Assembly: GCA_942490945.1 (NCBI GenBank)
Contig: CALNYZ010000044.1
Location: forward strand, 186,001 to 250,000
Origin: CALNYZ01 sp942490945
GTDB taxonomy: Bacteria; Pseudomonadota; Gammaproteobacteria; UBA6429; Thiohalophilaceae
Reading direction: 5' to 3'
Length of the DNA stretch: 64,000 bases
In this document: positions 18,304 to 26,167 of the stretch, piece after piece
Position numbering within the stretch: the first letter of the stretch is position 1
How the letters are laid out: every line of letters begins with the position of its first letter
Position numbers and translations under genes: made by a program
Notes under the pieces: model-generated
What the model saw: only the letters and a program-made list of their open reading frames with translations
What the model was told of the DNA's origin: nothing
The model's database searches: none

Positions 18304-18486
18304 TTACCTTCTGCTTGGACCCAGTAATAACCACAAAATAAATCCCAGCACAGGTAAAAATAAAATCAGCACAATCCATAGTACTTTCGCGCCTGTCGAC
18401 GCGAAACTGTCAATCGTTTTCACTATCGCCCATATATCCAGTACCAGGATAATGAATCCCAGCAAGCCGGTTACTTCGATTCCCAT
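18304..18486 (-). CDS. Small membrane protein with PLDc_N-type domain
   Basis: A 60-residue protein with two hydrophobic helices (about residues 5-25 and 34-55) and the ending FILWLLLGPSRR. This matches the phospholipase D-nuclease N-terminal (PLDc_N) domain, which often occurs alone as a tiny inner-membrane protein. The function of the solitary form is unknown. It lies between chaB and the coiled-coil genes on the same strand. Confidence 0.75.
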   Translation of the reverse strand: MGIEVTGLLGFIILVLDIWAIVKTIDSFASTGAKVLWIVLILFLPVLGFILWLLLGPSRR

Positions 18487-18543
18487 GTCATTTACTCCAT
18501 AAATGAAAATGTAGTCATTTCAAGATATGATTCTCAATACCGA

Positions 18544-19002
18544 CTAAAATTCATCTTGCGCCTTTGAAAAGGCATCCTGTAACACCTGATAACTTTTCAA
18601 AAATCCTGATTTCATGTCCTGCCAGGCTTCTGATGAGCTATGTTTCATACTGCCATACCATTCCGCCACTTCATTGCGTTGTTTGCGTAAGGCACGCAAT
18701 GTTGCACGGCCTTTTTCCCTGGCAGACTGATCCATTTTATTTGTCTTGTCATCAAGACGTTCCTGCATTCGTTCAATTCGAGCATCTAACCTGGTTAGCG
18801 TAGCCTTGGCCTTTTTCACTGCGACATCACGTTGTGCAGCCGAATAGCTTTTGATTGCTATTGCCGTTTCTTTCATCTCTTGTTTGATATCCTGAATAGT
18901 TGCCTTGTTTTCAGCAACTGATAAATTTACAAACGCGAGCACTATAAACAAACCGGATGCAATAATTGCCCGGCTTGCGACTGATTTTTTTATTTTTTTC
19001 AT
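18544..19002 (-). CDS. Exported coiled-coil protein of unknown function
   Basis: A 152-residue protein with a signal peptide (basic KKIKKS start, hydrophobic core, cleavage near SVAEN). The mature part is almost entirely helical and charged (KKAKATLTRLDARIERMQER), as in coiled coils. The C-terminal segment (SSEAWQDMKSGFLKSYQVLQ) resembles that of the next gene upstream (DAWEDVKDGTEHAWQTL), so the two are probably paralogues, one exported and one not. The pattern recalls the sll1863-type stress proteins; this assignment is tentative. Confidence 0.6.
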   Translation of the reverse strand: MKKIKKSVASRAIIASGLFIVLAFVNLSVAENKATIQDIKQEMKETAIAIKSYSAAQRDVAVKKAKATLTRLDARIERMQERLDDKTNKMDQSAREKGRATLRALRKQRNEVAEWYGSMKHSSSEAWQDMKSGFLKSYQVLQDAFSKAQDEF

Positions 19003-19034
19003 GTCATCTTCTCCATAAACTGTAAATTGTCACG

Positions 19035-19325
19035 CTATTTTTTAAAACGTTCACTCGCTTGTTGAACAGCTTCACGTAATGTCTGCCATGCATGCTCAGT
19101 ACCGTCTTTTACATCTTCCCATGCATCTTCGCTGGCGTTTTGCAGCTCAGTCAATTTTGCTTTTGCCGCATGCTGTTTCACACGCAAATCCTCTACCTGC
19201 TTGTAATATTCAAGCTTTACATTGGACTCTGCCTTGTCAGCTTTCGCCTTTAGCTTGTCAATATCGGCACTCCATTCATCAAGCTGTGCCTGGTACTTTT
19301 TTTCATACGATTCTTTTTTACTCAT
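19035..19325 (-). CDS. Small coiled-coil stress-type protein
   Basis: A 96-residue, highly charged, helical protein without signal or membrane segment. Repeating acidic and basic residues and the ending AWQTLREAVQQASERFKK make it a likely cytoplasmic coiled coil, related to the exported protein encoded just downstream. The start ATG at 19325 follows a CAGGAG site. An Fnr-like box lies upstream (19383-19396), with a TACGAT -10-like hexamer at the distance expected for activation. Function unknown. Confidence 0.65.
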   Translation of the reverse strand: MSKKESYEKKYQAQLDEWSADIDKLKAKADKAESNVKLEYYKQVEDLRVKQHAAKAKLTELQNASEDAWEDVKDGTEHAWQTLREAVQQASERFKK

Positions 19326-19382
19326 ATTCGCGGCTCCTGTTTTTTGTTATATAGATCGTATACATCTACTTCAGATTTCACA

Positions 19383-19396
19383 TTGATAATTGTCAA
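19383..19396. promoter_or_regulatory. Fnr-like box between coiled-coil gene and diguanylate cyclase gene
   Basis: TTGATAATTGTCAA differs from the TTGAT-N4-ATCAA consensus at one position. For the minus-strand gene at 19325, a centre at -41.5 would place the -10 at about 19355-19360, where the minus strand reads TACGAT. For the plus-strand cyclase gene no convincing -10 is seen at the equivalent place. The regulator is inferred. Confidence 0.5.
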
Positions 19397-19519
19397 TTAA
19401 ACGAAATAATTGTGCCGCCTATTTAGGCTCGCATTTGCTGCTATAATTAATATTAATTTTCACAACACACTCAAGGTAAACCTTATTTTCATCCCGCAGG
19501 ACATTACTACCACTACCGT

Positions 19520-20392
19520 ATGACAAACATCACAAACAGCACAAACCAAAGCCTGATCAAACAAATTGAAGAAGAAACCATTGATATGGCATTTGTTACT
19601 GCACTTGTTGGTGAAAGACAATTAACGAAAAAAGAACAAACAAACATTAACAGGATTATGGAGCAGCGCGGTGAATCGGTTTTTCAGGATCTGATGTTTG
19701 CCCTGACCATGCATGAATATCCTGAAGATCGTTGCAAACAAATCTGGGATGACATACTGCAGCACAAGCATAAACTGGAGAAAATTTTACAACGTAATCC
19801 CGGCATCGTAGTTGCTGCACTGGATTACCTGAGCAATGTAAAACCGGATGAAACCAGCTTATATACAATATTGCCACAGGATAAATTCGATACCATCATT
19901 GAACGAGCGGCAATTGACGGGCTGACAAAACTTTATGATCACAAAAGTTTTTTATGGATGCTACAAAAAGAACTTGATCGGGCACAACGTTACCGCCATG
20001 ACTTGTCGATACTCATGATTGATATTGATGACTTCAAACTGGTGAATGACAACTTTGGCCATCAGCAAGGTGATGAAATACTTGTTTCAGTAGCAAGTCG
20101 AACAAGAAATAATCTGCGCAAAATGGACTCATGTGGCCGTTATGGTGGCGAAGAATTTTCCGTGATATTACCACGCGCGGATAATGCCTATGGGTGCTCT
20201 GTCGCTGAGCGTATTCGCGAAAATATTCATGAATTAAATCACCCTGATCTTTCGATTACTGTCAGTATCGGTGTGTCAAGTTATCCTGATGACGGGAATG
20301 ACATTACAAAACTGATTCAGGCAGCAGATACGGCGCTTTACTTTGCCAAGAATAATGGTAAAGATCAGATCAAAAGCACCCGCTCACTTTAA
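19520..20392 (+). CDS. Diguanylate cyclase, soluble
   Basis: A 290-residue protein that should make cyclic di-GMP from two GTP. The C-terminal GGDEF domain (about residues 130-285) has GRYGGEEFSVILPRA as its active site and an RxxD inhibitory site (RKMD) five residues before it, so product feedback is possible. The N-terminal 120 residues are helical, with no membrane segment or recognised sensor domain. It is transcribed away from the stress coiled-coil gene. Confidence 0.88.
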   Translation: MTNITNSTNQSLIKQIEEETIDMAFVTALVGERQLTKKEQTNINRIMEQRGESVFQDLMFALTMHEYPEDRCKQIWDDILQHKHKLEKILQRNPGIVVAALDYLSNVKPDETSLYTILPQDKFDTIIERAAIDGLTKLYDHKSFLWMLQKELDRAQRYRHDLSILMIDIDDFKLVNDNFGHQQGDEILVSVASRTRNNLRKMDSCGRYGGEEFSVILPRADNAYGCSVAERIRENIHELNHPDLSITVSIGVSSYPDDGNDITKLIQAADTALYFAKNNGKDQIKSTRSL

Positions 20393-20556
20393 CTATCGAT
20401 CATCAACAGAATTCAGTTTTAAACTCATGGGTAACAGATCAACGGATTAAATTCGCGCGCAGAGGATCCGGGGCAACCCTGCTCTTGAGTAATTATTTAT
20501 TACGATTTTTTTCTTGTCCTGAATCCGGCTGGTTCAGCGGAAAGGCGCAAAACTAC

Positions 20557-21288
20557 TTACTGCTCTGCTTCGTGCAATAATTTTTTCATATCGCAATGGT
20601 AGCGGTCGGGGATGTCGTCACTGTTAGAATGCAAAATACCGTTACGTTTAAATTCCGCCATGATACGGCTGACACTTTCGGGTGTAACTCCCAGAATATC
20701 TGCCATTTCTTCAACCGTTAACAGGGTAACTTCATTAACTGTTGCTTCTTCGACATCAACCTCGGTCTGATATTTTAAGAGACGTGCAACACGACCACGT
20801 ATCGCACCCGTGGAAAAATCTGTTATCCACGTATCGGCCATTTGTAAATATTCATTCCAATATTCGAGTAAGTGACAATAGGTATCCGGGTCTTCCTCTT
20901 TGACTATTTTAATCAAATGCATCGGAATTTGATAAACCTGTACATCATCTATCGCCACAGCAGTATGGGTATGATGTTCGTCCATTATTCCATTTAAACC
21001 AATAATCGCGCCCCTGTTGTGCAAACGAACAATTCTGGCGCGACCATTCTCCAGGAAATTAAGTAATTTTATTCGCCCGTCACGAATAACATACAGCGCC
21101 TCGACCTGATCGCTTTCATGGTAGAGCGTCTCGCCCGCTGCATAGGCCACCAGACGTGTCACCGCAATTGCATTTCCAAGACCAGCCAGCGTTTCTTTGG
21201 AAAAGCCGAGACTGATTAATTCATCAACCGTCGGGCCCGCATCTGCCATCTTTTGCTCGACTCTATCGCCTGATGTTTCAACGTCCAT
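20557..21288 (-). CDS. Crp/Fnr family transcription regulator
   Basis: A 243-residue regulator with an N-terminal cyclic-nucleotide-binding-like barrel (about residues 30-130), a long dimer helix, and a C-terminal winged helix (LTVEEMADILGVTPESVSRI, about 189-210). The recognition helix has the E-x2-S-R pattern (Glu204, Ser207, Arg208) seen in Fnr, which reads TTGAT half-sites. Only two cysteines (138, 232) are present, so the Fnr oxygen-sensing [4Fe-4S] ligands are missing and the signal is unknown. It is divergent from sodB, with a perfect TTGAA-N4-TTCAA palindrome between them. Confidence 0.85.
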   Translation of the reverse strand: MDVETSGDRVEQKMADAGPTVDELISLGFSKETLAGLGNAIAVTRLVAYAAGETLYHESDQVEALYVIRDGRIKLLNFLENGRARIVRLHNRGAIIGLNGIMDEHHTHTAVAIDDVQVYQIPMHLIKIVKEEDPDTYCHLLEYWNEYLQMADTWITDFSTGAIRGRVARLLKYQTEVDVEEATVNEVTLLTVEEMADILGVTPESVSRIMAEFKRNGILHSNSDDIPDRYHCDMKKLLHEAEQ

Positions 21289-21445
21289 TTAAATAGCCTC
21301 ATAGTTGACGGGGAAAAGAAGACCGCCGAGTTCAATACTACCGTAATGGTTTAGTCTGCGCCGCCTCTTTTTTGGGAAATATAAGTTGCTGAAATCCTGT
21401 ATTTTTCTCGTGAAAGGAGCGTATTTTCGATAACTTTACGCCAAA

Positions 21446-21461
21446 ATTGAAATATTTCAAT
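21446..21461. promoter_or_regulatory. Perfect 16-bp palindrome, second copy
   Basis: ATTGAAATATTTCAAT, identical to 14687-14702 and flanked by the same GC on the right. It lies 83 bp upstream of sodB and 157 bp upstream of the divergent Crp/Fnr gene. It is a reasonable operator for that regulator, whose recognition helix suits TTGA-type half-sites. The link is inferred. Confidence 0.55.
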
Positions 21462-21544
21462 GCGCTGCTTCATGATTCTACGTAGCCTGTTTGACATGGA
21501 TTTATCCAGTCACTCCATCGATTCACTAACTCAGGAGGCGAACC

Positions 21545-22183
21545 ATGAAACATGTCCATCAATTACCCGATTTACCCTACGCTTTAGATGCGTTGGAACC
21601 ATTTATATCAAAACAAACTCTGGAATATCATCATGGTAAACATCACGCGGGTTACGTGAAAAAGTTGAATAATGCGGTGAAGGATACCCATTTCAGCGAT
21701 AAAAGCCTGGAAGAAATTATTGCCACAGCACAGGGTGATATTTTTAACAACGCCGCACAAGTATGGAACCATAGTTTTTACTGGCAATGTCTCAGCCCAA
21801 ATGGTGGGAATGAAGCAAAAAACCAGATCACGCGTGTGATCGAACGTGACTTTGACACCGTTCAAAAGTTTAAACAAAAATTTACTGATAGCGCGGCCAC
21901 CCTTTTCGGTTCTGGCTGGACATGGCTGGTCGTCACAACAGAAGGTGAACTGGAAATCATCAATACATCCAACGCCGATACACCGTTGCGCCAGAATCTA
22001 ACTCCGTTACTCACGTGTGATGTATGGGAGCACGCATATTATCTTGACTACCAGAATGCTCGTGCTGACTATCTGGAGGCATTCTGGAAATTGATCGATT
22101 GGGTGTTCGTTAACGAACAATATCTTGCTGCCATCAATGATCAATCTGATGAGAAGCAGACGCCACAGCGACGTACAGCTTGA
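21545..22183 (+). CDS. sodB: Superoxide dismutase, iron type
   Basis: A 212-residue SOD that converts superoxide to oxygen and hydrogen peroxide in the cytoplasm. Metal ligands are visible: His in LEYHHGKHHAGYV, His in AAQVWNHSFYW, and Asp and His in DVWEHAYYLDYQN. The AAQVWNHSFYW and FGSGWTWLV sequences favour the Fe type over the Mn type. The start has a strong AGGAGGCG ribosome site. The C-terminus is slightly extended and polar. Its promoter region holds the 16-bp palindrome. Confidence 0.93.
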   Translation: MKHVHQLPDLPYALDALEPFISKQTLEYHHGKHHAGYVKKLNNAVKDTHFSDKSLEEIIATAQGDIFNNAAQVWNHSFYWQCLSPNGGNEAKNQITRVIERDFDTVQKFKQKFTDSAATLFGSGWTWLVVTTEGELEIINTSNADTPLRQNLTPLLTCDVWEHAYYLDYQNARADYLEAFWKLIDWVFVNEQYLAAINDQSDEKQTPQRRTA

Positions 22184-22246
22184 TAAAATTGCGGATTCGC
22201 CTCATGCCCTGCGATTCAGTATAAATTAATGTAACTGGAGAAAACC

Positions 22247-22588
22247 ATGAATAACAAATCTGTGATTCGAATAATCTGGCATGGTGATAAAACTGTTTTG
22301 GCCCTCAAAGCACTGGCAGGGAAAACAGCTGAAATTGAGATCAGACTGCCGAACAATTTTAATCATGCCCTGTACTCGGTATTAAGTGACCACAACAGGA
22401 GTGACCAACTGGAGATAATCGATGCTAATGGTGGGCCTGAGTTGCTGGAGTTATTGGCAAATATTGATGGACTGGAATCTTTTGCACAACTCGACGCAGC
22501 ACAGAAAAACAGTATTGACTCTGTGCGAATACATAGCCCACCGACCATTACCATTGGATTCACGCCGGACGTGGCAGCAGCTTCATAA
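22247..22588 (+). CDS. Hypothetical protein in the sodB region
   Basis: A 113-residue soluble protein with an ACTGGAG ribosome site. No family recognised. It is rich in Leu, Asn and Ile, with predicted beta-strands at the start (SVIRIIWHGDKTVLALKALA) and end (TITIGFTPDVAAAS), and no cysteine, signal or membrane segment. It lies between sodB and the flavin reductase on the same strand. A 22-bp inverted repeat follows it. Confidence 0.55.
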   Translation: MNNKSVIRIIWHGDKTVLALKALAGKTAEIEIRLPNNFNHALYSVLSDHNRSDQLEIIDANGGPELLELLANIDGLESFAQLDAAQKNSIDSVRIHSPPTITIGFTPDVAAAS

Positions 22589-22615
22589 ATAATTCAGGTT
22601 ATTATCAGGGCAATA

Positions 22616-22637
22616 TTGATGTTGCCGCATACATCAA
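22616..22637. promoter_or_regulatory. Inverted repeat before the flavin reductase gene
   Basis: TTGATGT, eight bases, then ACATCAA. It lies 71 bp upstream of the next start codon. The half-sites look like Fnr-type TTGAT/ATCAA but the spacing (12 instead of 4 bases between the pentamers) is wrong for a single Fnr dimer. It could be an operator for another regulator or a weak hairpin. Confidence 0.35.
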
Positions 22638-22708
22638 CCCTGCTCTGTACAATAAAACAGGCAGATTTGGAAATCGTTAAATTCATTAAAAAGTGAGCCA
22701 AGGACATT

Positions 22709-23380
22709 ATGAGCAAACAATATAAAACAAGACTATTGATGAGTGAGTTTGTCACTCACGATGTGAAACGTTTTATTCTCAGTCGTCCAAAGGACTTCAC
22801 CTGTAAAGCAGGACAAGCTGTGGAGCTGAGTATTGATAGCCCTGCATGGCGAGACGAGGCGCGACCTTTCACGCCCACATCGTCCAGCCATGATGAGGTA
22901 ATTGAATTTATTATCAAGAGTTACCCCGCACATCAAGGCGTTACGCGTGAACTGCACAATTTGCCCAATGGTGCAGCGTTACAAATCACAGAGCCGTTTG
23001 GCAGTATCAGCTATCAAGGACCAGGAGTATTCCTTGCTGGTGGGGCAGGCATTACTCCATTTATTGCAATACTTCGTGAATGCGCGCAAAAAAGTGAGCT
23101 TGCGAAAAATAGATTGATCTTTTCCAATAAAACACCCGCCGATATTATTTGTGAGAAAGAATTACGTCATTACCTGGAACAAGATTGCACCCTCACTTGT
23201 ACCAGCGATCAGGTGTCGGGTTATGAGCATGGTCGTATCGACAAGGCCATGCTGAAGAAACACGTCGAGAACTTCGAACAAAACTTTTATGTGTGCGGCC
23301 CACCACCCTTCATAGATGCAGTTAACGAGGCCCTGGAATCGCTTGGTGCCAGTGCGCAAAATCTCGTGTTCGATAAGTAA
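22709..23380 (+). CDS. Flavin/NAD(P) oxidoreductase of the ferredoxin-reductase family
   Basis: A 223-residue protein with the FNR fold. The FAD-binding motif is ARPFTPTSS at about residue 52, the nucleotide-binding start is FLAGGAGITPFIAILRE, and the C-terminal signature is FYVCGPPPFIDAVNEAL. There is no ferredoxin domain, so it must pass electrons to or from a separate partner. Cytoplasmic. The setting between sodB and the DsrC-like gene suggests redox-stress chemistry, but the partner is unknown. Confidence 0.85.
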   Translation: MSKQYKTRLLMSEFVTHDVKRFILSRPKDFTCKAGQAVELSIDSPAWRDEARPFTPTSSSHDEVIEFIIKSYPAHQGVTRELHNLPNGAALQITEPFGSISYQGPGVFLAGGAGITPFIAILRECAQKSELAKNRLIFSNKTPADIICEKELRHYLEQDCTLTCTSDQVSGYEHGRIDKAMLKKHVENFEQNFYVCGPPPFIDAVNEALESLGASAQNLVFDK

Positions 23381-23566
23381 GCCCTTTATTCACCAGCCTC
23401 TCGGAAGCACTTGTTTAAATCTGGCGTAGCTGTCTGTTTTTACTTTATTTTATCCAGGTTGGCATTCATTGCCCAACACATTGCGTTTTTTCAATGCCCA
23501 GTCAGGCAATATTTGCGTTAATAAGCATAACGAAATAGCAAACAAGCTTTAATAAAAGGTGACTAC

Positions 23567-23971
23567 ATGAGTACGAATTACAATATTGTCAAAGAGGTTA
23601 GAGATAAAGAAGTGTACAGAAATAAAAGCGTTGATACTGATGTCGACAGCCAGAAACAGACTCAACGTGAGGAGGTACTGGACAAATGGGACGAAGATAG
23701 TGCGCGCAAACAGGCAAAAAAGGAAGGACTTGAACTGACCGATGATCACTTTCAGGTACTGTATGAGTTACGCAATTATTATCGCGACAATGGCCCGGTG
23801 CAAAGTGGTCGGGAACTTGACGACATGCTTGATGCAGTTTTTGCAAGCAAAGGTGGACGTAAATACTTGCATAAACTATTTCCACAAGGGCCCGTATCAC
23901 AAGGGATGCAGTTTGCAGGCCTGCCTGTACCCGCCCATAGCGAAGATGGCGGCTTTGGTACCGCCAGATAA
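23567..23971 (+). CDS. DsrC/TusE-family protein lacking the C-terminal cysteines (RspA-like)
   Basis: A 134-residue protein whose residues about 38-118 follow the DsrC/TusE pattern: DKWDEDSARKQAKKEGLELT, DDHFQVLYELRNYYRDNG, LHKLFPQGPVSQGMQFAGLP. In DsrC and TusE the C-terminal arm carries one or two redox cysteines that pick up sulfur. Here the arm reads PVPAHSEDGGFGTAR and the protein contains no cysteine at all. It therefore cannot act as a sulfur carrier in the usual way and fits the cysteine-less regulatory-type homologues. The N-terminal 37 residues are a polar extension. Confidence 0.8.
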   Translation: MSTNYNIVKEVRDKEVYRNKSVDTDVDSQKQTQREEVLDKWDEDSARKQAKKEGLELTDDHFQVLYELRNYYRDNGPVQSGRELDDMLDAVFASKGGRKYLHKLFPQGPVSQGMQFAGLPVPAHSEDGGFGTAR

Positions 23972-24018
23972 AAGATATCGAAACCCGTCTCACTATTTAA
24001 TATAACAGGAGGTTAATT

Positions 24019-24261
24019 ATGACCTGGCAAGAAACAGAAGGTTACTGGAACGAATTTGTAGGCGCAGCGAAAAAACGTTGGGCCAAATTAACTGATAACG
24101 ACTTTGCCGAATGTAAGGGCAACCGCGACATTCTTGTTGGCAAGCTGCAACAACTCTATGGTGTATCCAAGGACGAGGCTGGACAACAAATCGGAGAAAT
24201 GGAACACCGCTTACATGAAGCAAGGAAAGGTGCAGAACGGCAGTATGGTAGTGCCAGATAA
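24019..24261 (+). CDS. CsbD-like stress protein
   Basis: An 80-residue protein matching the CsbD family: WNEFVGAAKKRWAKLTDND, then GNRDILVGKLQQLYGVSKDEA. Members are small, hydrophilic, abundant general-stress proteins of unknown mechanism. A strong AGGAGG precedes the start. It sits between the DsrC-like gene and the PRC-barrel gene on the same strand. Confidence 0.88.
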   Translation: MTWQETEGYWNEFVGAAKKRWAKLTDNDFAECKGNRDILVGKLQQLYGVSKDEAGQQIGEMEHRLHEARKGAERQYGSAR

Positions 24262-24328
24262 TATCTGCGCTAAAATCTGCAGCTAAAATCTGCGCCGCAG
24301 CCCAACACACAACAAGGTAATCAGCATT

Positions 24329-25081
24329 ATGTTACAAAGTTTAAAGCACATGACGGGCTATTCACTGCAAGCACAGGATGGTGCGATTGGTCAGTGTCAT
24401 GATTTTTTGTTTGACGATGAGGATTGGGCCATACGTTATATGGTGACGGATACCGCAAAGTGGCTGCCGGGACGCAAGGTATTGATCTCCCCTGCAGCAC
24501 TGGGCAAGGCTGACAGGCAAGCGAACCTGTTTGTCATAAAGCTGACAACATCACAGATTGAAAACAGTCCGGCATTGGATGAGCATGCGCCAGTTTCCAG
24601 AGAATACGAGAAACAATATAACGAATTCTATGGATATGGATTGTACTGGGCAGGAGCCGAACTATGGGGTGCACATACTAACCCAATTGGCATGTTAGAA
24701 CCCGTGACCACGCCCGAGGTCGATATCGATAACCTGGATGCAAAAGAGGGACATTTGAGATCTCTCAAGGAAATCACCGGATATCACATTGCAGCCACTG
24801 ATCATGAAATTGGCCACGTGGACGATCTTATTGTTGATGACAACAACTGGGCCATACGCTATATGGTGATTGATACAAGAAACTGGTTACCTGGTCGCAA
24901 GGTATTAGTCGCGCCAGAATGGCTGCAGTCAGTCAGTTGGGTAAAAGAACAAATTGCGGTATCACTTGATGCCGATACCATCAAACACAGTCCTGAATTT
25001 GATCCTGACACACAAATTAATGAGGCCTACGAAGCAACACTCAACGACTACTATGGTAAACAGCCTCAGCGCAGCGATTGA
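24329..25081 (+). CDS. Tandem PRC-barrel domain protein
   Basis: A 250-residue protein made of two copies of one domain. Copy 1 is residues about 1-70 (LKHMTGYSLQAQDGAIGQ ... WAIRYMVTDTAKWLPGRKVL). Copy 2 is about 147-215 (LKEITGYHIAATDHEIGH ... WAIRYMVIDTRNWLPGRKVL). Both match the PRC-barrel fold found in photosynthetic reaction-centre H subunit and RimM. Solitary PRC proteins are common in stress clusters, and their partners are unknown. No signal peptide. Confidence 0.85.
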   Translation: MLQSLKHMTGYSLQAQDGAIGQCHDFLFDDEDWAIRYMVTDTAKWLPGRKVLISPAALGKADRQANLFVIKLTTSQIENSPALDEHAPVSREYEKQYNEFYGYGLYWAGAELWGAHTNPIGMLEPVTTPEVDIDNLDAKEGHLRSLKEITGYHIAATDHEIGHVDDLIVDDNNWAIRYMVIDTRNWLPGRKVLVAPEWLQSVSWVKEQIAVSLDADTIKHSPEFDPDTQINEAYEATLNDYYGKQPQRSD

Positions 25082-25103
25082 TATTAATACCAGGCATTAA
25101 TCT

Positions 25104-25778
25104 ATGACTGCTGAAATAATCCGTAACACACTGCAAAATGGCTGGCTGCTGGCAGGATGGTTGTTCTTGTCGCTGATAGCCTGTGTCGTACTGGTAAATG
25201 ATTTAAAACACAACAACACACATATCGGATCATTTATGAAAGCGGTATGGCTGATGACGGTGTTGTATTCCGGTCCACTTGGCCTGTTAATTTATTACTA
25301 TTCAGGTCGCAAACAAATCCGTCACGATTCATTGTGGCGCAAAGGCTTTCGTTCAGTCGCGCATTGTTATTCCGGTTGTGGTGCAGGTGAAGTGACCGGT
25401 GTGTTCATTGCCGCAGGCTTATTGTCACTTGCTACTACCTGGGTAGCAGTTGTGACTTTTATATTTGCCTATCTGTTCGGTTATGGCATGACCTTTGGGC
25501 CATTGATTCAAAATGGTGTGCCGGTTAAACAGGCACTCATCGACACCTTTTATTCCGATACGGCAACCATTGCGGTTATGGAAATCACGGCGATTAGTCT
25601 GGACATATGGTTGGCAGGTTCTGCGACAATGGCCCAACCATTATTCTGGAATTCCCTTATTTTATCTCTTACCGTGGGACTGGTGGCGGCCTATCCCGTC
25701 AATGTCTTGCTGATAAGGTTGGGTGTAAAAAAAGGCATGGGAAATCCACAGGACGCATCGGCATCACATCGTCATTAA
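25104..25778 (+). CDS. DUF4396 membrane protein
   Basis: A 224-residue inner-membrane protein with five or six hydrophobic helices. The segment VAHCYSGCGAGEVTG before the third helix, with paired Cys and a His, and FGYGMTFGPLIQNG fit the DUF4396 family. The His/Cys set could bind a metal, but function is unknown. It follows the PRC-barrel gene by 22 bp and is probably co-transcribed. Confidence 0.7.
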   Translation: MTAEIIRNTLQNGWLLAGWLFLSLIACVVLVNDLKHNNTHIGSFMKAVWLMTVLYSGPLGLLIYYYSGRKQIRHDSLWRKGFRSVAHCYSGCGAGEVTGVFIAAGLLSLATTWVAVVTFIFAYLFGYGMTFGPLIQNGVPVKQALIDTFYSDTATIAVMEITAISLDIWLAGSATMAQPLFWNSLILSLTVGLVAAYPVNVLLIRLGVKKGMGNPQDASASHRH

Positions 25779-25818
25779 CTTAGAACAGTAAATCCTGAGA
25801 TATCTATGGAGAATAATT

Positions 25819-26103
25819 ATGTCACATGAAAGTAAATACCAGCAGATGCTTATCGACCCGTCGTCACATTTTCAACACCCACGTGATGTATTAGCACAAG
25901 CCAACCTGTCACACGAGCAAAAACTGTCTATATTACAACGCTGGGAACAGGATGCACGCGAACTGGATGTGGCGCAAGAGGAAGGAATGATTGGCGAAGG
26001 TAAAAGTAACCTTAGTGAGATTATCAGGGCGATTGATCAACTTGATCCTGATTATCATCAATCAAGTGCAGCGCCAAATAAACAGGGCAATATTTCAAGC
26101 TGA
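25819..26103 (+). CDS. Small hypothetical stress-cluster protein
   Basis: A 94-residue polar, mainly helical protein. Its middle (LSHEQKLSILQRWEQDAREL) resembles uncharacterised proteobacterial proteins that are found near CsbD- and PRC-type genes; this is recalled, not checked. No signal, membrane segment or cysteine. A GGAG site precedes the start. nhaA follows 64 bp later. Confidence 0.6.
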   Translation: MSHESKYQQMLIDPSSHFQHPRDVLAQANLSHEQKLSILQRWEQDARELDVAQEEGMIGEGKSNLSEIIRAIDQLDPDYHQSSAAPNKQGNISS

Positions 26104-26167
26104 TATACACACAAACTTACGATAAGAACAACAAATTTAATCAGGTTAATGCAATTGGAGATCTTGC

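Noticed and set aside
22616..22637. Inverted repeat as a standard Fnr site
   Set aside because: The half-sites are right but the spacing between the TTGAT and ATCAA pentamers is 12 and not 4 bases.
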